Shown piece by piece: positions 48,593 through 60,560 of a stretch of DNA of 64,000 nucleotides. This DNA comes from Hypericum androsaemum. Its lineage: Eukaryota > Streptophyta > Magnoliopsida > Malpighiales > Hypericaceae. How positions within the stretch are numbered: the first letter of the stretch is position 1; each line of letters begins with the position of its first letter. The notes beneath the pieces were generated by a model that worked only from the letters and a program-made list of their open reading frames with translations, was not told the DNA's origin and ran no database searches. The stretch covers positions 8,800,428 through 8,864,427 of the forward strand of contig OZ023194.1 in the NCBI GenBank assembly GCA_963995505.1, read 5' to 3'. The position numbers were made by a program, and so were the translations under genes.

Positions 48593-50057
48593 ATGGCGCA
48601 AGAAGCAGCTCCAACACAGGCTACGCCAACTGAGGTTGCTTCTAGTGTCCCAATGGGGGAATTTATGAATCCCTTTTTCGTTCATCCCGGTGAGAGCCCA
48701 GCTGAGGTTCTCATCTCTCCACTTTTGAATGAGAGAAACTATCACTCATGGGTACGAGCTATGAGTCAATCGTTTGAGTCCAAGAACAAGCTAGCTAGCT
48801 TTTGTGGATCGCACCATTGCTATTCCTGCAAAAATAGATCCCCTGTTTCTGGCTTGGAAAAGATGCAACACATTGGTGATCCGTTGGTTGATGCGATCTG
48901 TGGAGCCAGAACTTGGAGAGAGCTTGCTTTAGTATGACTCCGCAATGGATCATTGGGATCACCAACAAGAACGCTTCGAACACGGTGATTTCATGAAGAT
49001 AGCTGCCTTGAAGAGACAGATCTCCAACATGTCCCAAGGTATCCTTAGTGTCAATGAGTATTTCTCTAAATATAAGTCACTTTGGGATCAGTTGATGTAA
49101 TTTTGCCCTATTGCTGTTTGTCGTTGCACACCAGAAGCTTATTTGACTTGTTCTGCAACTATGATGATGGCTGATCAACTAGATCAATACCATATAATGG
49201 GCTTCCTGACTGGTTTAACTGATAATTTTGACAATGTGAGAAATCAGATCCTTATGATAGATCCTCTCCCAAGTATGAGTCGGGTGATGTACTTGGTGAG
49301 CCAATATGAGAGGCAATCTATCTTGGAGGTCAGTCAACCTAAAGCTGTTGAGTCTTCAGCTGTTCTTGCAGCCCAGTCGACCAGAAAATTTGGATATAGG
49401 AAATCCATTTGTACACACTACAATAGAGAGGGGCATACAGTTGACAAATGCTTCAAATTGTATAGTTTTCCACTGGGTTGGAAGCCTAAACCAAGGGGCA
49501 ATGCAGTTGTTGTAGCAGGGTATACTGAAGCAGGACAGAACACTGGTGGACAATTTGGTTCCTCTGCTGAACATGTGCAGGGTCTAATGGCAATGATGAG
49601 GCAAACCATGAGTCATGGAGCTAATGGATCTAAGGCCGTGATGTCCCATTCTACATCGGGTCCTTCTGGATCACAAGGATCACAAGTAAACCCACCTGCG
49701 GCCTCTTTTATTGATACTAAGAATATCTTTGCAGGTACTTTTTCTACCTGCAACCTTCAAAAATCGTCTCTCATTGGACCTGGAAATTGGATACTCGATT
49801 CTGGAGCATCTACGCATGTTTCCTATAATCTTTCTTATTTTGTGCTCCACCATAGTGTGGATAATGTGTTCGTGACTATACCCAATGGCACCAAAGTTAG
49901 GGCTAATCATGTTGGGACTGTTCGACTCTCCAAGGAATTATTGTTGTTTAATGTTCTTTGCGTCCCAGAATTCAATTTCAATCTAGTCTCGATCAGTCAG
50001 CTTGCAAATGACTTATCAGTAACACTTTCTTTTTCATCCACTTGTTGTGATGTATAG
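48593..50057 (+). pseudogene. copia gag and protease region
   Basis: Starts MAQEAAPTQATPTEVASS and contains NERNYHSWVRAMSQSF (UBN2-type gag start). A frame break near 48830-48960 follows, then QYHIMGFLTGLTDNFDNVR. The zinc knuckle CTHYNREGHTVDKC has Tyr in place of the second Cys. Protease WILDSGASTHVS has an intact DSGA motif. Confidence 0.85.
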
Positions 50058-50089
50058 GACCATATCAGGCAGAAGCGGATTGGCATTGC

Positions 50090-52945
50090 TGAGAGAAGAA
50101 ATGGATTGTACTACCTCCAAGTCACTCTCACTAAACCTGCCATTTTACCCATCCTAGCAGTTGCAACTTCAGATAATTATGTTGAGCATAACTTAGATAT
50201 TTGGCATTGTAGACTAGATCATATTCCTAGCTCCAAGATGCAAGTACTTAAGCAAATTTGTCCTGTGATTTTTGTTTCTTCCTCTAATGAACCTTGTGAT
50301 AGTTGCCACTATGCAAAATTGAAGAGATTTTACTTCCCATCTAATGATGCAGTTGCCTTGAAGATCTTTGATCTCATACACGTGGATTTTTGGGGGCCAT
50401 ATTCTACCCCTTCTTATGATGGTTTTAGCTATTTTCTTACCATCCTTGATGATCACTCTAGAGCAACTTGGGTGTATTTGCTCGAACCCAAGTCTGATGC
50501 AATAAACTGTTTAGAAAGCTTTAGCCATATGGTAGAAACACAATTTGAGACCAAGATTAAGTGCATACATTCTGATCAAGGGACATAATTTTTGATGCAT
50601 TCTTTCTTCCATCAAAAGGGAATCCTACACCAAGTAACCTATGCCTATACCCCGTAGCAGAATGGACGGGTAGAGAGAAAGCATCAGCATATCCTAAACG
50701 TAGCTAGAGCTATTCATTTTTAGTCATATCTACCTATTAAGTTTTGGAGCACCTGCATCTTGCACGCAGTACACCTTATTAAGCTCACTCCTTCTACTTC
50801 CCTTTCCCATAAAACACCACATGAACTTCTGTATGAAAGGGCTCCTTCCTTGTCCCATCTTCGAGTTTTTGGCTGCTTATATTTGGCAGCAACAGTCCCT
50901 AGGTTGGCGAAGTTTGATCCCCGAGCTAGGAAGTGCATCTTTTTGGGTTATGCTAGTGGCATTAAAGGTTATAAGTTATATGATCTGAAGGCACATTCAA
51001 CATTCTACTCTAGAGATGTAATTTTCTATGAGACTATTTTCCCTTTTCAGACCTTATTGCCTGCATACGTTACTAGTCCTGCCCCTTCTGCAGCTAAATT
51101 AGCTCCTAGCTCACCCTTGCAATATGAGGATGATCATGCTCTACAAGACACTCTACCAACCAGACAACCTGAGCCACTGCAGAATCCACCACCAAATCAA
51201 CCAGAAACACAACCAAATCAACCCAGAAGATCAACTAGGCCTCGACATATCCCATCCTACCTAAATGACTATGTACAAGATCCATCCTACTCTCACCAAT
51301 GCCAATCTCATTCGGCCAGTCATGGTTAAGTAAGTACTTCTTCTACCTCTTCAGTTCTGCATCCTATTTCTTTAGTTTTGACAACTGACCACCTTGGAAG
51401 GGATCATAAGAATTTTGTGTTGGCATTGGATGATATCAAGGAGCCGAGCACTTATGCTGAAGCTAAAGATCTATCTTGTAGGAAGGAAGCTATGCAAGCT
51501 GAGTTGACAGCTTTATAACAAAATGGGACATGGGAATTTGTTAATTTATCCCAGGGAGGTTGCAGATAGGTGTTCAAGGTTAAACATCATGCAGATGGTA
51601 GCATAGAATACACACAGGCCTTTGGCATTGATTATACTGAAATATTTTCTCCAGTTGTGAAGCTTACTTTTGTCCAAGTTGTGCTAGCTCTTGCAGCTCA
51701 TCTGAATTGGCATCTTGAATAGTTAGACATTAATAATGCCTTTTTACATGGGGGTTTACACGAAGAAGTATATATGGAGTTTCCTCCAGGTGTTCATGCT
51801 CCATGAAACACAGTTTGTAGGCTTACAAAGTTGCTATATGGATTAAAGCAAGCCAGCAGACAATAGTTTGCTAAGCTCACATCCTTATTGCTACTCTTCG
51901 GCTTCATCCAAGCTAAGACAGATTATTATATGTTCCTTCTCTTTCAGGAGCATTCTTTCACTTATTTATTAGTTTATGTGGATAATATAATCTTGGCAGG
52001 CACTAATATCAGGAGTATTCAAGAGATTAAAGCCTTTCTTGATGCAAAATTAAGAATCAAAGATTGGGAAAGTTGAAGTTCTTTCTTGGACTAGAAGTGG
52101 CCAAGTCCAAGGATGGAATTCATGTTTGTCAGCGGTAGTATGCGATTGATATATTAACAATGTCGGGCTTCCAGCATTGCAAGGGAATGAGGACTCATAT
52201 GATTCAAAATTTAAAGCTCACAGCAGAATTAATATCACCAGAGCTGGAAGATCCTTCTCCTTATAGACAACTTATTGGCAAGTTACTCTACTTAAATAAT
52301 ACAAGACTTGATATTTGTTATGAGGCTTCACCAGCTCAGTCAGTTCTTGAAGAGTTCCCAAATTATACATAACAAGGCGGTACATCGAATTCTCAGATAT
52401 GTCAAGAATCATCCGGGTCTTGGCCTCTTCTTTCCATCTGCTGGACAACTCAAATTATCAGCCTTTTATGATGCAGACTGGGCCGGATGCATCGACACCA
52501 GAAGATCTACTACTGGCTATTGTATTTTCCTTGGGAATTCACTAGTTTCCTCGAAGTCAAAGAAGTAATCCACCGTATCTTGCAGCTATTCGGAAGTAGA
52601 ATATCAAACTTTGGCCTCTCTTAGTCGTGAAGTTTAGTGGCTGCATTATCTGTTACATGACTTGGGAATCTCTCATCCACAACCAGCCTCAATTTTCTGT
52701 GATAACAAGTCAGCGATCTATATTGCTGAAAATCCTGTATTTCACGAGAGAACAAAGCATATCGAGATTGATTGCCATCTCATGAGGGAAAACATCACCA
52801 ATAGTTTGCTTCACCTCTTCCATGTCTCAACTGATAACCAAACATCGGATATACTTACCAAACTGTTGGCTCCTACCCTGTTCTATTCTTTTGTTTCCAA
52901 GCTTGGACTGCTCAGTATTCACAGTCCAGCTTGTAGGGGGATGTT
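50090..52945 (+). pseudogene. copia integrase, reverse transcriptase and RNase H region
   Basis: Integrase zinc-finger segment DIWHCRLDHIPSSKM...CDSCHYAK, core FDLIHVDFWGPYS and FLTILDDHSRATWVYLLEPK, then CIHSDQGT followed by an in-frame TAA (50586). RT pieces: LEELDINNAFLHG-like text near 51730 and YVDNIILAG near 51975, where the usual second catalytic Asp is Asn. RNase H: FYDADWAGCIDTRRSTTGY, then [20 protein letters not shown]. At least half a dozen stops. Confidence 0.85.
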
Positions 52946-53428
52946 GAAGTTCGGAGATGGAACCAATGGAACTCAAAGTTAGAAGAAAATCAGCTTGGTT
53001 GAAATCCCAGGAGAAGAAGAACAACTTCAAGAACACGGGCCTATTGCTTCTTCTTTAGTTAAAAACTTTTGGGCTCAGCCGGCCCATTTAGAAGAAAAGA
53101 AGAGGCACATGATTAGTCAAGTGACTAACTTATCCATTTCCTCGTCAGCCAACGCTCGAGACATGAAGAGGATTTATCTCGCAAGTGAGGACAAACCCTA
53201 TAATTGCCAAGCATGAGATCTGAGGCAGATATGCTGATGTCATCATCTTTTTATTCATTTTGTTACTAATTAGTTAGCATTGTACATCTCATCCTTTTGA
53301 TTCCCTCTTCTGTATATATGCTAGGATGTACCAATTATTTCAGCAAGAGTGAATATACCATTCTTCACCTTTCTTCTTCCTTCGAGATCTCCATTGAAGT
53401 GAGCTCGAGTTTTTTATTTTTCTCAACA
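52942..53428 (+). repeat. copia 3' LTR
   Basis: 487 bp, TGTTGAAGTT...TCTCAACA, diverged from the 5' LTR at about 30 positions. Confidence 0.95.
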
Positions 53429-54329
53429 AGTTCGTCCCATTGATCCATCTTCCCTGGAGATGCAGTGGGTTCCGAAGAATTTGATGTTTGTTCATACTTT
53501 GCGACCTCCCCCTCTGATGGCCCCTCAGTCAGTTAGTGCGGGTGGGTGTTGTATTGAAAAACTGATGTACCAGCCTCCGGTGGATCTCGAGATTTACTGG
53601 CTTGTTCGTAGCATAGTGGCAACTTTTGTCGACGCAGGCAGTTCAAAATCTGGGATTTGAGTGGCGACGTCATCCTCATTTCCTTTCCTACAACTGCTAA
53701 CATAGAGATCTGGAGTGTCCTGCTATTGCTGTTCCCTCTGATTTGTAGTCTCTCGCTGATTCTGTGGAGGTTTCGGATGGTCTGCAGCTTCACATTGCGT
53801 TCTCTTTTGATATGCAGCCTCCCGCTTCAGCTATGGAGATTCTGGACAGCATGCACCCTCCCGCTTCAGCCTCTGATGATGCACATGTTACATGACTCTC
53901 TCTGCTCAAGTGGAAGAAACTGCAGATTTGGCCTACTTTGTGATGGTTCTGTTTAGTGTGCAGCGACTCGTGCGGCGGAACGTGAAAGCAAGATGCTAAC
54001 GATGGCCGATTCTTTGGGCTGCACTTGGGAGGGCGAAATGCCTCAGGTTCTTAAAGGACATCTGTAATGCTTCCAGGGATAAGGAGGAATTTTGGTGCTA
54101 ATTAATTTAGATTAGGCGTACTCTTAGGGTGAATTTTTTATAGGATTAGGTATTTTGATAACTCAAATCATAGTTTTTACTATGATTTGTATTTATCTTG
54201 TATCCTATTATTTAGGCGATGTACATTAGATACTTTTGATGTAATTACCATTTAACTAGTTTTGACGGTTTGAGATGATTAATACAAATTTAACTTATAA
54301 AAAAATTTAATGTAAAAATCTCAATTATT
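53429..54329 (+). pseudogene. RRM-like gene remnant, right part, and flank
   Basis: Continues the sequence interrupted at 48029. An open stretch around 53460-53660 reads MQWVPKNLMFVHTLRPPP and LEIYWLVRSIVATFVDAG, with no firm family match. After about 54060 the sequence becomes AT-rich and non-coding. Confidence 0.3.
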
Positions 54330-54599
54330 AAAAAAAGTTCATTTTAGTACTTTGTGGTATCACAAAAAATTACTTTAGTACCCTGTGGTAAAAAACTCAT
54401 CAATCGAGTCAAACCGCAGTCAATTAACATCACTTAGGTCCACAGACAGCAGGCCAGACTTGCCCTGACCTGCTCGGCCAACTCGACTTGCCACATTATC
54501 AAATTTCTGATGACGTGGCTGTCTCTTCTGCTTTCCCCTCTCTCTTTTTTTCCCTCTCTTCTCCCTCCCTCTCTCTCTCTCTCTCTCTCTTCAACTAAT

Positions 54600-55290
54600 C
54601 CAGTATAAAAAACAAGAAGAACAGATGAGGAGTGGGTTAGAGTGGCTTTGGTCATGGACCATCTCTTGAAGCTCAACCAAACTGTCCCTTATCCTCCTCC
54701 TGCTTCGGCCCCAGTGCGGCAGAAATTGGATGCCCTCTGCCTTAACTGGATGGTCAGACAACGGCGGTCAACCTCCAACAGTAAGCAGCTCTAGTGGATG
54801 GGGTTGGAATTTCAACCAGATTATTCAGTCCACCGAATCACGTGGCTTTCGGCCTCTGTGTCGAAGCCATGAAACATGAGGTCCTCCAGTTCGAAGGGCT
54901 CATCTTCGTCGAGGAAGCCCTCAACCGCCACATCACCATCTATAATCAGTTCAGGCCCAAGACCAAGACCACCGCCTTAGAGCCTCGACTCTTCCTTTCG
55001 GGGGGCCCACTCTGGTCATCTTCCAGTAGCCCATTGCCCGATGTCGATGAGGTTATTGCCATCAAGAATAGGGCACGGTGGTCTTTGGTCTGGTCCAGGA
55101 GTTGACGAGCCACAGTTGATGTGGCAGTCCACCCCCCTTACGCCGTCATTTTCAATTGGTCCGGTCTGGGAGTTTTTTCTATTTCCATTTACTCCATGTA
55201 GATTAGGAGGAGAGATGACAGCCACATCTCCACCAAGAGGACCCCACCATGTTGAGGAGCTACAGTAGATGTGTTTCTCTTGTTGGCACC
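54600..55290 (+). other. cargo of the foldback element, unidentified gene-like sequence
   Basis: Richer in GC than the flanks. The plus strand reads MDHLLKLNQTVPYPPPASAP near 54655 and, in another frame from 54794, MDGVGISTRLFSPPNHVAFG with VEAMKHEVLQFEGLIFVEEA. These could be pieces of one captured gene. I recognise neither. Confidence 0.35.
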
Positions 55291-55449
55291 GTCGGGAAGA
55301 GAGGGAGAGACTAAGGAGAGAGAAGAGGGAGAGAGTGAAGGAAGAGAGAGGGGAGGGGGAGAAGAGATAGTTACGCCATCAGATTTTGATGATGTGGCAC
55401 GTTGAGTTGGCCGGGCAGGTTCTGGGTCGGTCGAGGCAAGTCCGGGCAA

Positions 55450-55454
55450 CTGTA
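55450..55454. repeat. short target duplication TGTA, left (55451-55454)
   Basis: TGTA touches the left LTR end, and TGTA at 56750-56753 touches the right end. Only four bases match. Confidence 0.6.
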
Positions 55455-56749
55455 TGTTGGGTAAATAACCCACTTTCCTGTGGACCCAAGCAATGTAAGC
55501 AAAAACACATACAAGCAAACCACGATAACTACGAGAAGCAGAACGCACAAAGCACAAAGAAAGTATAAGGAGGGACACAAAAATTTGGTTACCCGGTTCG
55601 ATCCACAATGATCTATATTCGGGGGCTTTTCTACTATATCGCGCTCGGGCTTCACTCGCTCTCACAACAATGGATGCCTCGCTCGACTCACTCTCCTCCT
55701 CTTCTCACCATGACTACCCACACTTTTGGGAGCTCACTCTCTTGGCAAAGCCCTTCACTAGGAATATACCCACTCTTCGACAACTCTCATTCACTCGGAG
55801 AGTACCACCTCCTTCACTCGGTGGTAATCCATTCACTTGGGTCTTCTTCAATCCTTCACTCGGAGAGCACACCTCCTTCACTCGAAGGCAACCCTTCACT
55901 CGGGTCTTCTTTCATAGTTTTTATCTCCTTCACTTGGAGACAACCCTTCACTTGAGTTGGACAACTAGGGAGACATGGACCACTCTCCTTCACTTTGAGA
56001 GCTTTCTCCTCTTCTCCTCCTCTCTCTTTGCCATGGACAACCCTATTCTCCTTGGAGGGTTGGGCAACCCTTCCTTTTGGGGTTCACCCCTTCTCCTTTA
56101 CTCGGAGGCAAGCCTTAACTTGGGTTGGGTACCTTCATGGCCCACTTCTTCTTCTCCTTCTCCTCCTTCACTTAAAGGTAACCCATCACTTGGGTTGGGC
56201 AACTTGGGGGCACATGGCCACTCTCCTCCTTTTGGAGAGCACCTCCTCTTTGCCTCCTCTCTCTTTACTCTTTGGAGAAGTGGGCAACACTTGGCTACCT
56301 TTCTTGGAGGCCATAGAGGGGTATTTATAGTGGCAACAATCCTACAAGGGTTATTGGGTCGAGAAGGGCATTTTGGTCCTAGTTCAGCAACATTTCCAGG
56401 CACCCCTAGCGGTCGCTATCCACCTAGCGACCGCTAGGTCCCAAAATCTGGAGCCCCATGTCCTCTGCCCCCCTAGCGATTACTAGGGGGCTAGCGGCCG
56501 TTAGGCCGGCCCTAGTGCTCGCTAGGCCTTAGCCAGCTCCTTCCCCTTCGCTTGGCCTTTGTCTTCACTCGACTCTGCCACTTGAACCCGACCGCCCCCG
56601 ATCATTCTCTAGCTAGACAAAAATACCTTTGTTTTACAAAACAAAATAGAAGAAAAACTTTAAAAACTAAAACCCCCTCCACTTTTTGCACTCTTGATCC
56701 TTCCCTGACCCATATTCTTCCCCTAACCCAGTCCATCTCTTTACCAACA
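55455..56749. mobile_element. Solo LTR (1.3 kb) with internal CTTCACTCGGAG repeats
   Basis: Begins TGTTGGGTAAATAACCCAC and ends CTTTACCAACA, with TGTTGG/CCAACA inverted tips and TGTA on both sides. It also has the GGTTACCCGGTTCGATCCA string typical of copia LTR edges. From 55770 to 56290 a degenerate CTTCACTCGGAGG unit recurs about ten times. No element genes, so it is a solo LTR. The 255-codon open frame across it is repeat-derived. Confidence 0.75.
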
Positions 56750-57179
56750 TGTAGGGGTTCAATTAACTGTGAATGAATCACACTGGGAACTGAATCATAC
56801 GATATGGTAAGGTGTAGGATAAAATGTAATTTGCTCAAAATAATTACTATGTTATATATTGTGTCATTTCTGTTTATGACCCATTGTACCCGTATTCATG
56901 GTCAACGCTTTATTCATAGTGGAACACGTTTAGGCAGTTAAAAATTCGATAAAGTGATGTTTGCAAAGTGAAAAGTATTTTAAGATAATAGTTTGTGTTA
57001 GACTTATTTGTTTGATAAATTTAGAAAATGCTAGTCTAATTTATAAGTATTTAAGGATGAACGTTTTATTATAAATAGATGTTAATATTTAGAAAGTCAA
57101 GAAACTATTGAATTTTTCTATTGGATAATAAGTTTGGTTGTTATTAATAGGGAAAAGTTAAAATTTATTTTTTTTGAAA

Positions 57180-57274
57180 CTTAATTTTTTTACACCATTA
57201 CAATTGCCAAGGTTTGAACCCTGGACCTCCTTGAAATTGACAACGTTTTATGCCATTAGGCTACAGATCTTTTT
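57180..57274 (-). repeat. SINE-like fragment with A and B boxes
   Basis: The minus strand gives TAGCCTAATGG (perfect fit to TRGYNNANNGG) and, about 35 bases later, GGTTCAAACC (fits GGTTCRANNCC). These are internal Pol III promoter boxes in tRNA-derived SINEs. It abuts the next element's left arm. Confidence 0.45.
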
Positions 57275-59311
57275 GGTAAAAAGTTCAATTTTGTACCTTG
57301 TAGTTTCACATTTTTTGAGATATGATCCTGAACTTTCAAAACTACCTTTTGAATCTAGTGGTTGCAATTTTTTGGCACTTAGAGGCTCAAGGAGTTCACC
57401 GAGCCAAAAATGACTTTGAACCTAGAAACAACCTTGTTTTGATGATGACGTGGAATGTCACATTGAACTTTTTAATCTGGTTGATAATTTCGTTTGGCAC
57501 AAAATTCAATATCCATTTCAATCCCTTATTTTTTAAATAATTTTTCTAAACCCCTCCTTTAAATATTAGAAATACCCGAATACAAAACCCTAACCCTCAC
57601 TTTTTTAACACTCTCTCTCCCTCTCTCTCTCCCCCTCTCGAGTTCCAGATTAAAATAGGGGGTGGAGGTCTAGCTTTTTAGCAAGCTTCTTTGAGCTCCA
57701 GCTGCTCCCAAGCTCGTGCTCCCAAGCTTTAGCTCCTATGCTCCAGCTGCAGTCAAGCTGCTTACGTGGATAGGTAGCTGCTTCCACTATTATTTTCTCG
57801 CTCGAGCTCTCCTCCACCTCTCCCTCGTCGAGCTGCATCCGTGGATAAGTTAGAACAAGAGCTTCCATTATTTTCTTGCTCGACCTCTCCTTTAACTCTC
57901 CCTCCTCGAGCTGCTACCGTATGAATTCCCTAAATCGTAAGATTAAGTCTTGTGATTGTGGTATTGAATCACCTTTACAAATGACGATCACAGCAAAAAA
58001 TGTTGGATGACGCTTTTATGTCTTCTCTCGTTATGGCAATATTGTGGAAAGATGTGTGATTTTTTTTCTTGTGGGTTGATCCAGCTACTTGGAAGAGGGG
58101 AATATAATTGTTTCCATCTCTTTTTGGGGTCAATTCAGCAGAAAAAATGATTTATAGTGGCCCTTGCTTTCAGAGTTGATGATTTAGAAGCTACTCTAAG
58201 GATGGTGAAGGAAGATGCTAACGCTATAGAGATGGAACTGCAAAAGAGTGAAGAGAAGTGTAGCTTCCTCCAAGCTTTGATTCTAGAAAAAGATAAGACT
58301 ATTAGCTTATTAAAAACACAACTTAAATTGAAGAGATGTATTGTTGTATTTGTCATCCTCATTGCAATGTGGGTTATCCACATTGGGTCGATGTAATTTG
58401 CTTTGTATTTAATGCAAGAGATGGCAATTGAAACATATATGTCGTTGCTTCAAATTTGACCAAAGTTTTTCATCCTTGCATATTTAATTTGCTACAAACA
58501 TTCGACCATCCGAAAAAGTACCACATATGAAAATGTACTACATTCGTCTATCGTAACTATATGAAATTTGTGGATACATCTGAGAAGATTGCTTCCAACA
58601 TATCAAACTGAGTGACCATTTAAATAGGCTTCAATCACTCCATAAAATGCAAAAGTCCAGAATGTCATTACTTCCAATTTAAGACACTGAAGGTTGTTGG
58701 CTCCCCAATGTTGGCTCCTTAGACTTCTTTGTTTTTTTTCTACAAGAGAATCACGTAGTCAATTTTCAGCATATACAAGAGAAGCACACATAGTCAAACA
58801 CAAGTGTTTACCTTAGCAGCAGATGTGCTTCACTTTAGAAGCGGAGTGTGTTTTGGGTAATGCTTGACGCTTGGCCGAATTTCTTTGCTGCCTAAAGGCA
58901 TTTTTTCTGTTTCTATGGAGTCTCCCCAGTAATTGCATCCCTGCATCCTTGTGAATTTTCCTCATTTGCTTACAATTTCCACACTTTGCTTGGCCTTCAG
59001 TAGGCCTCCTTACGTGTGGTGGAAACACTTCTGGGTTCTGACTCACTAGTCATTCATCTTTGCTTGGCAACAAAATGATGCAGTGCTATAAACTGCCAAG
59101 TAAATAATCTTCCAATAACATCTATCAACAAATGCCTAAGACTCCAAGACGAGGTCATTTTTAGGTTCAGAGTCATTTTTGGCTCAGTGAGCTCTCCGAG
59201 TCTCTAAGTGCCAAAAAGTTACAACCGCAGGATTCAAAAGGTTGTTTAAAGTTTAGAATTATATCTCAAAAACTGGAATACACAGGATACAAAATTAAAA
59301 TTTTCCCTTAT
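57275..59311. mobile_element. TIR-MULE-like element carrying a GRF zinc-finger gene
   Basis: Arms of about 165 bp, 57275-57440 and 59142-59311, are inverted copies at clearly high similarity. Shared text includes TTTTTGAGATAT, ACCTTTTGAATC, TTTTTGGCACTTAGAG and GAGCCAAAAATGACT. About 1.7 kb lies between, including a gene on the plus strand. A 9-bp duplication could not be identified. The arm family recurs at 7960-8150. Confidence 0.75.
57921..58396 (+). pseudogene. GRF-type zinc-finger protein with coiled coil and C-terminal membrane anchor
   Basis: ATG at 57921 gives MNSLNRKIKSCDCGIES; CDCG plus RFYVFSRYGN and, after frame breaks, RCDFF and WVDPATWKRG reproduce a GRF zinc finger (C-x-C-G ... 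G-R-R-F-Y ... C-x-F-F-x-W-x-D). An in-frame TGA stands where the first Arg of GRRFY is expected, and a one-base shift precedes WVDP. A second exon, entered at a TTTCAG acceptor near 58169, encodes a coiled coil (VDDLEATLRMVKEDANAIEM) and a membrane segment (IVVFVILIAMWVIHI), ending at 58396. Short plant proteins with this layout exist in many copies. The C-terminal exon is intact, the finger exon is damaged. Confidence 0.65.
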
Positions 59312-60555
59312 TAATTGATTTTTTCGTGCTTGAATATAGACCAAGAAATAATTATAATTTATTGATATTTTTTTGGTGACTTCAATATAGATAATATAAT
59401 TTTTTGATATTTATGTATTGATCAAAATTTTAATTTTAATAATTTTGAAATTAAAAATATAAAACTTCTATTATGTGATAACTTCTCTAAAGTAATATTT
59501 TTCTCATATACAACAATATTAGATTTTTTAGCATAAATAAGGACGATTATTTCCACAATACACAAGTTTCGAATCGTGATCATTTTACTTAAAATTGTTC
59601 AAACTCTTTACAATAAAACCACTATATATTGATACTCTATAATCTCTCCAAACTGAAAAAAATTTCATTCCTAAGTTGAGATGAGTGTTAAAATTTGATA
59701 ACATTATATAGTAAATACTAATATATTTTTTAGAAAATTTAGTGTTAAATCCTAGTCTCAACTTTTACACAAAGTGATATTTTTAGATAAATACATATAT
59801 TTTATACATTTGAAAAAAAAATTAAGATAATAGTTCAGTATATGTTTGCTTATTTGATAATTTTTAATCCTTTTTAATCCTCTGAATCGTCTTTGAATGA
59901 TCATTGTAATTGTCGTTGTAACAATAGTAAATTAATTTTTTTGGTGTATATATATTTCGTGACCAAAATTTTATTTTTAATAATTTTAAAGCTAAAAAAA
60001 TAAACTCCTTTTCTATGATAATTTCTGTAAGTTATATTTTTCTCCAATATCAACAATATCACTTTAAAAGAATGTTACCGTAGTACTTTAATTATTAAAA
60101 AAACTCTTTACTACTTCAAACAAAACTTGTCAAACTCTTATCAATAAAATTGTATGCATCGTAAGCATGTCGTTATCACGTTCCGTTGGGTCATAAACTG
60201 TAGTAGCAATGAAAATAGATGTGATATAATTAATTAAGAGAGATATTTTAGAAACTTTTTACACTCTTGTCAAAAAACTATTATACATGGCTTTCCGTCG
60301 GCGTTGGCCTGGGGCTTGGCGGCAGGTAGGTAGGGTGGGGAGGGTGATTGTCTACATGGCCGACAGCTGGTTCCTAGTGAGAACAATTGGCCTCACAATA
60401 TATTTTTTTCTAACTAATAAAAAATCAAAAATTTGTCCCATAAAAATTGTATATTTGTGTCAAAATAAATATAAGTTTACTTCCACAACCACAAAAAACA
60501 TATAAGAAAACTTTTGCATTTCTCAAATTGTTCAAGTTGAGCAGTTTGATGTTTT
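59312..60555. other. AT-rich spacer
   Basis: Repeated TTTTTTGATAT and ATTTTTAATAATTTT-type strings (for example near 59395 and 59945) hint at an old local duplication. No gene was seen. Confidence 0.4.
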
Positions 60556-60560
60556 CTTTA
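60556..60560. repeat. 5-bp target duplication CTTTA, left
   Basis: Identical to 61949-61953. Confidence 0.85.

Larger units (their letters stand above)
48030..53428 (+). mobile_element. Complete but inactive Ty1/copia retrotransposon
   Basis: 5,399 bp with LTRs 48030-48515 and 52942-53428, flanked by AGTTC on both sides. The primer site TGGTATCAGAGC (48516-48527) directly follows the 5' LTR, and the polypurine tract TTGTAGGGGGA directly precedes the 3' LTR. Gag, protease, integrase, reverse transcriptase and RNase H lie in copia order. By eye the LTRs differ at about 30 of 487 positions (roughly 93-94 percent identity), so the insertion is not recent. Confidence 0.95.
54330..56830. mobile_element. 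Foldback (TIR-MULE-like) element split by a solo LTR
   Basis: Left arm about 54330-54590 and right arm about 55295-55454 plus 56754-56830. Strongest inverted match: CGGCCAACTCGACTTGCCAC on the left against CGGCCAACTCAACGTGCCAC on the reverse right strand, followed by ATCAAA..TCTGATG and TATCTCTTCT-type text. CT repeats on the left mirror GA repeats on the right. The outer left arm holds TTTAGTACCCTGTGGTA, shared with 29935-30185. A 1.3 kb LTR sits inside the right arm. Confidence 0.6.

Noticed and set aside
55585..55605. tRNA T-loop-like GGTTCGATCC
   Set aside because: No acceptor, D or anticodon arms; the string belongs to the LTR.
55670..56437. 255-codon open frame
   Set aside because: Lies across a solo LTR and is made of Ser/Pro/Leu repeats from CTTCACTCGGAG units.
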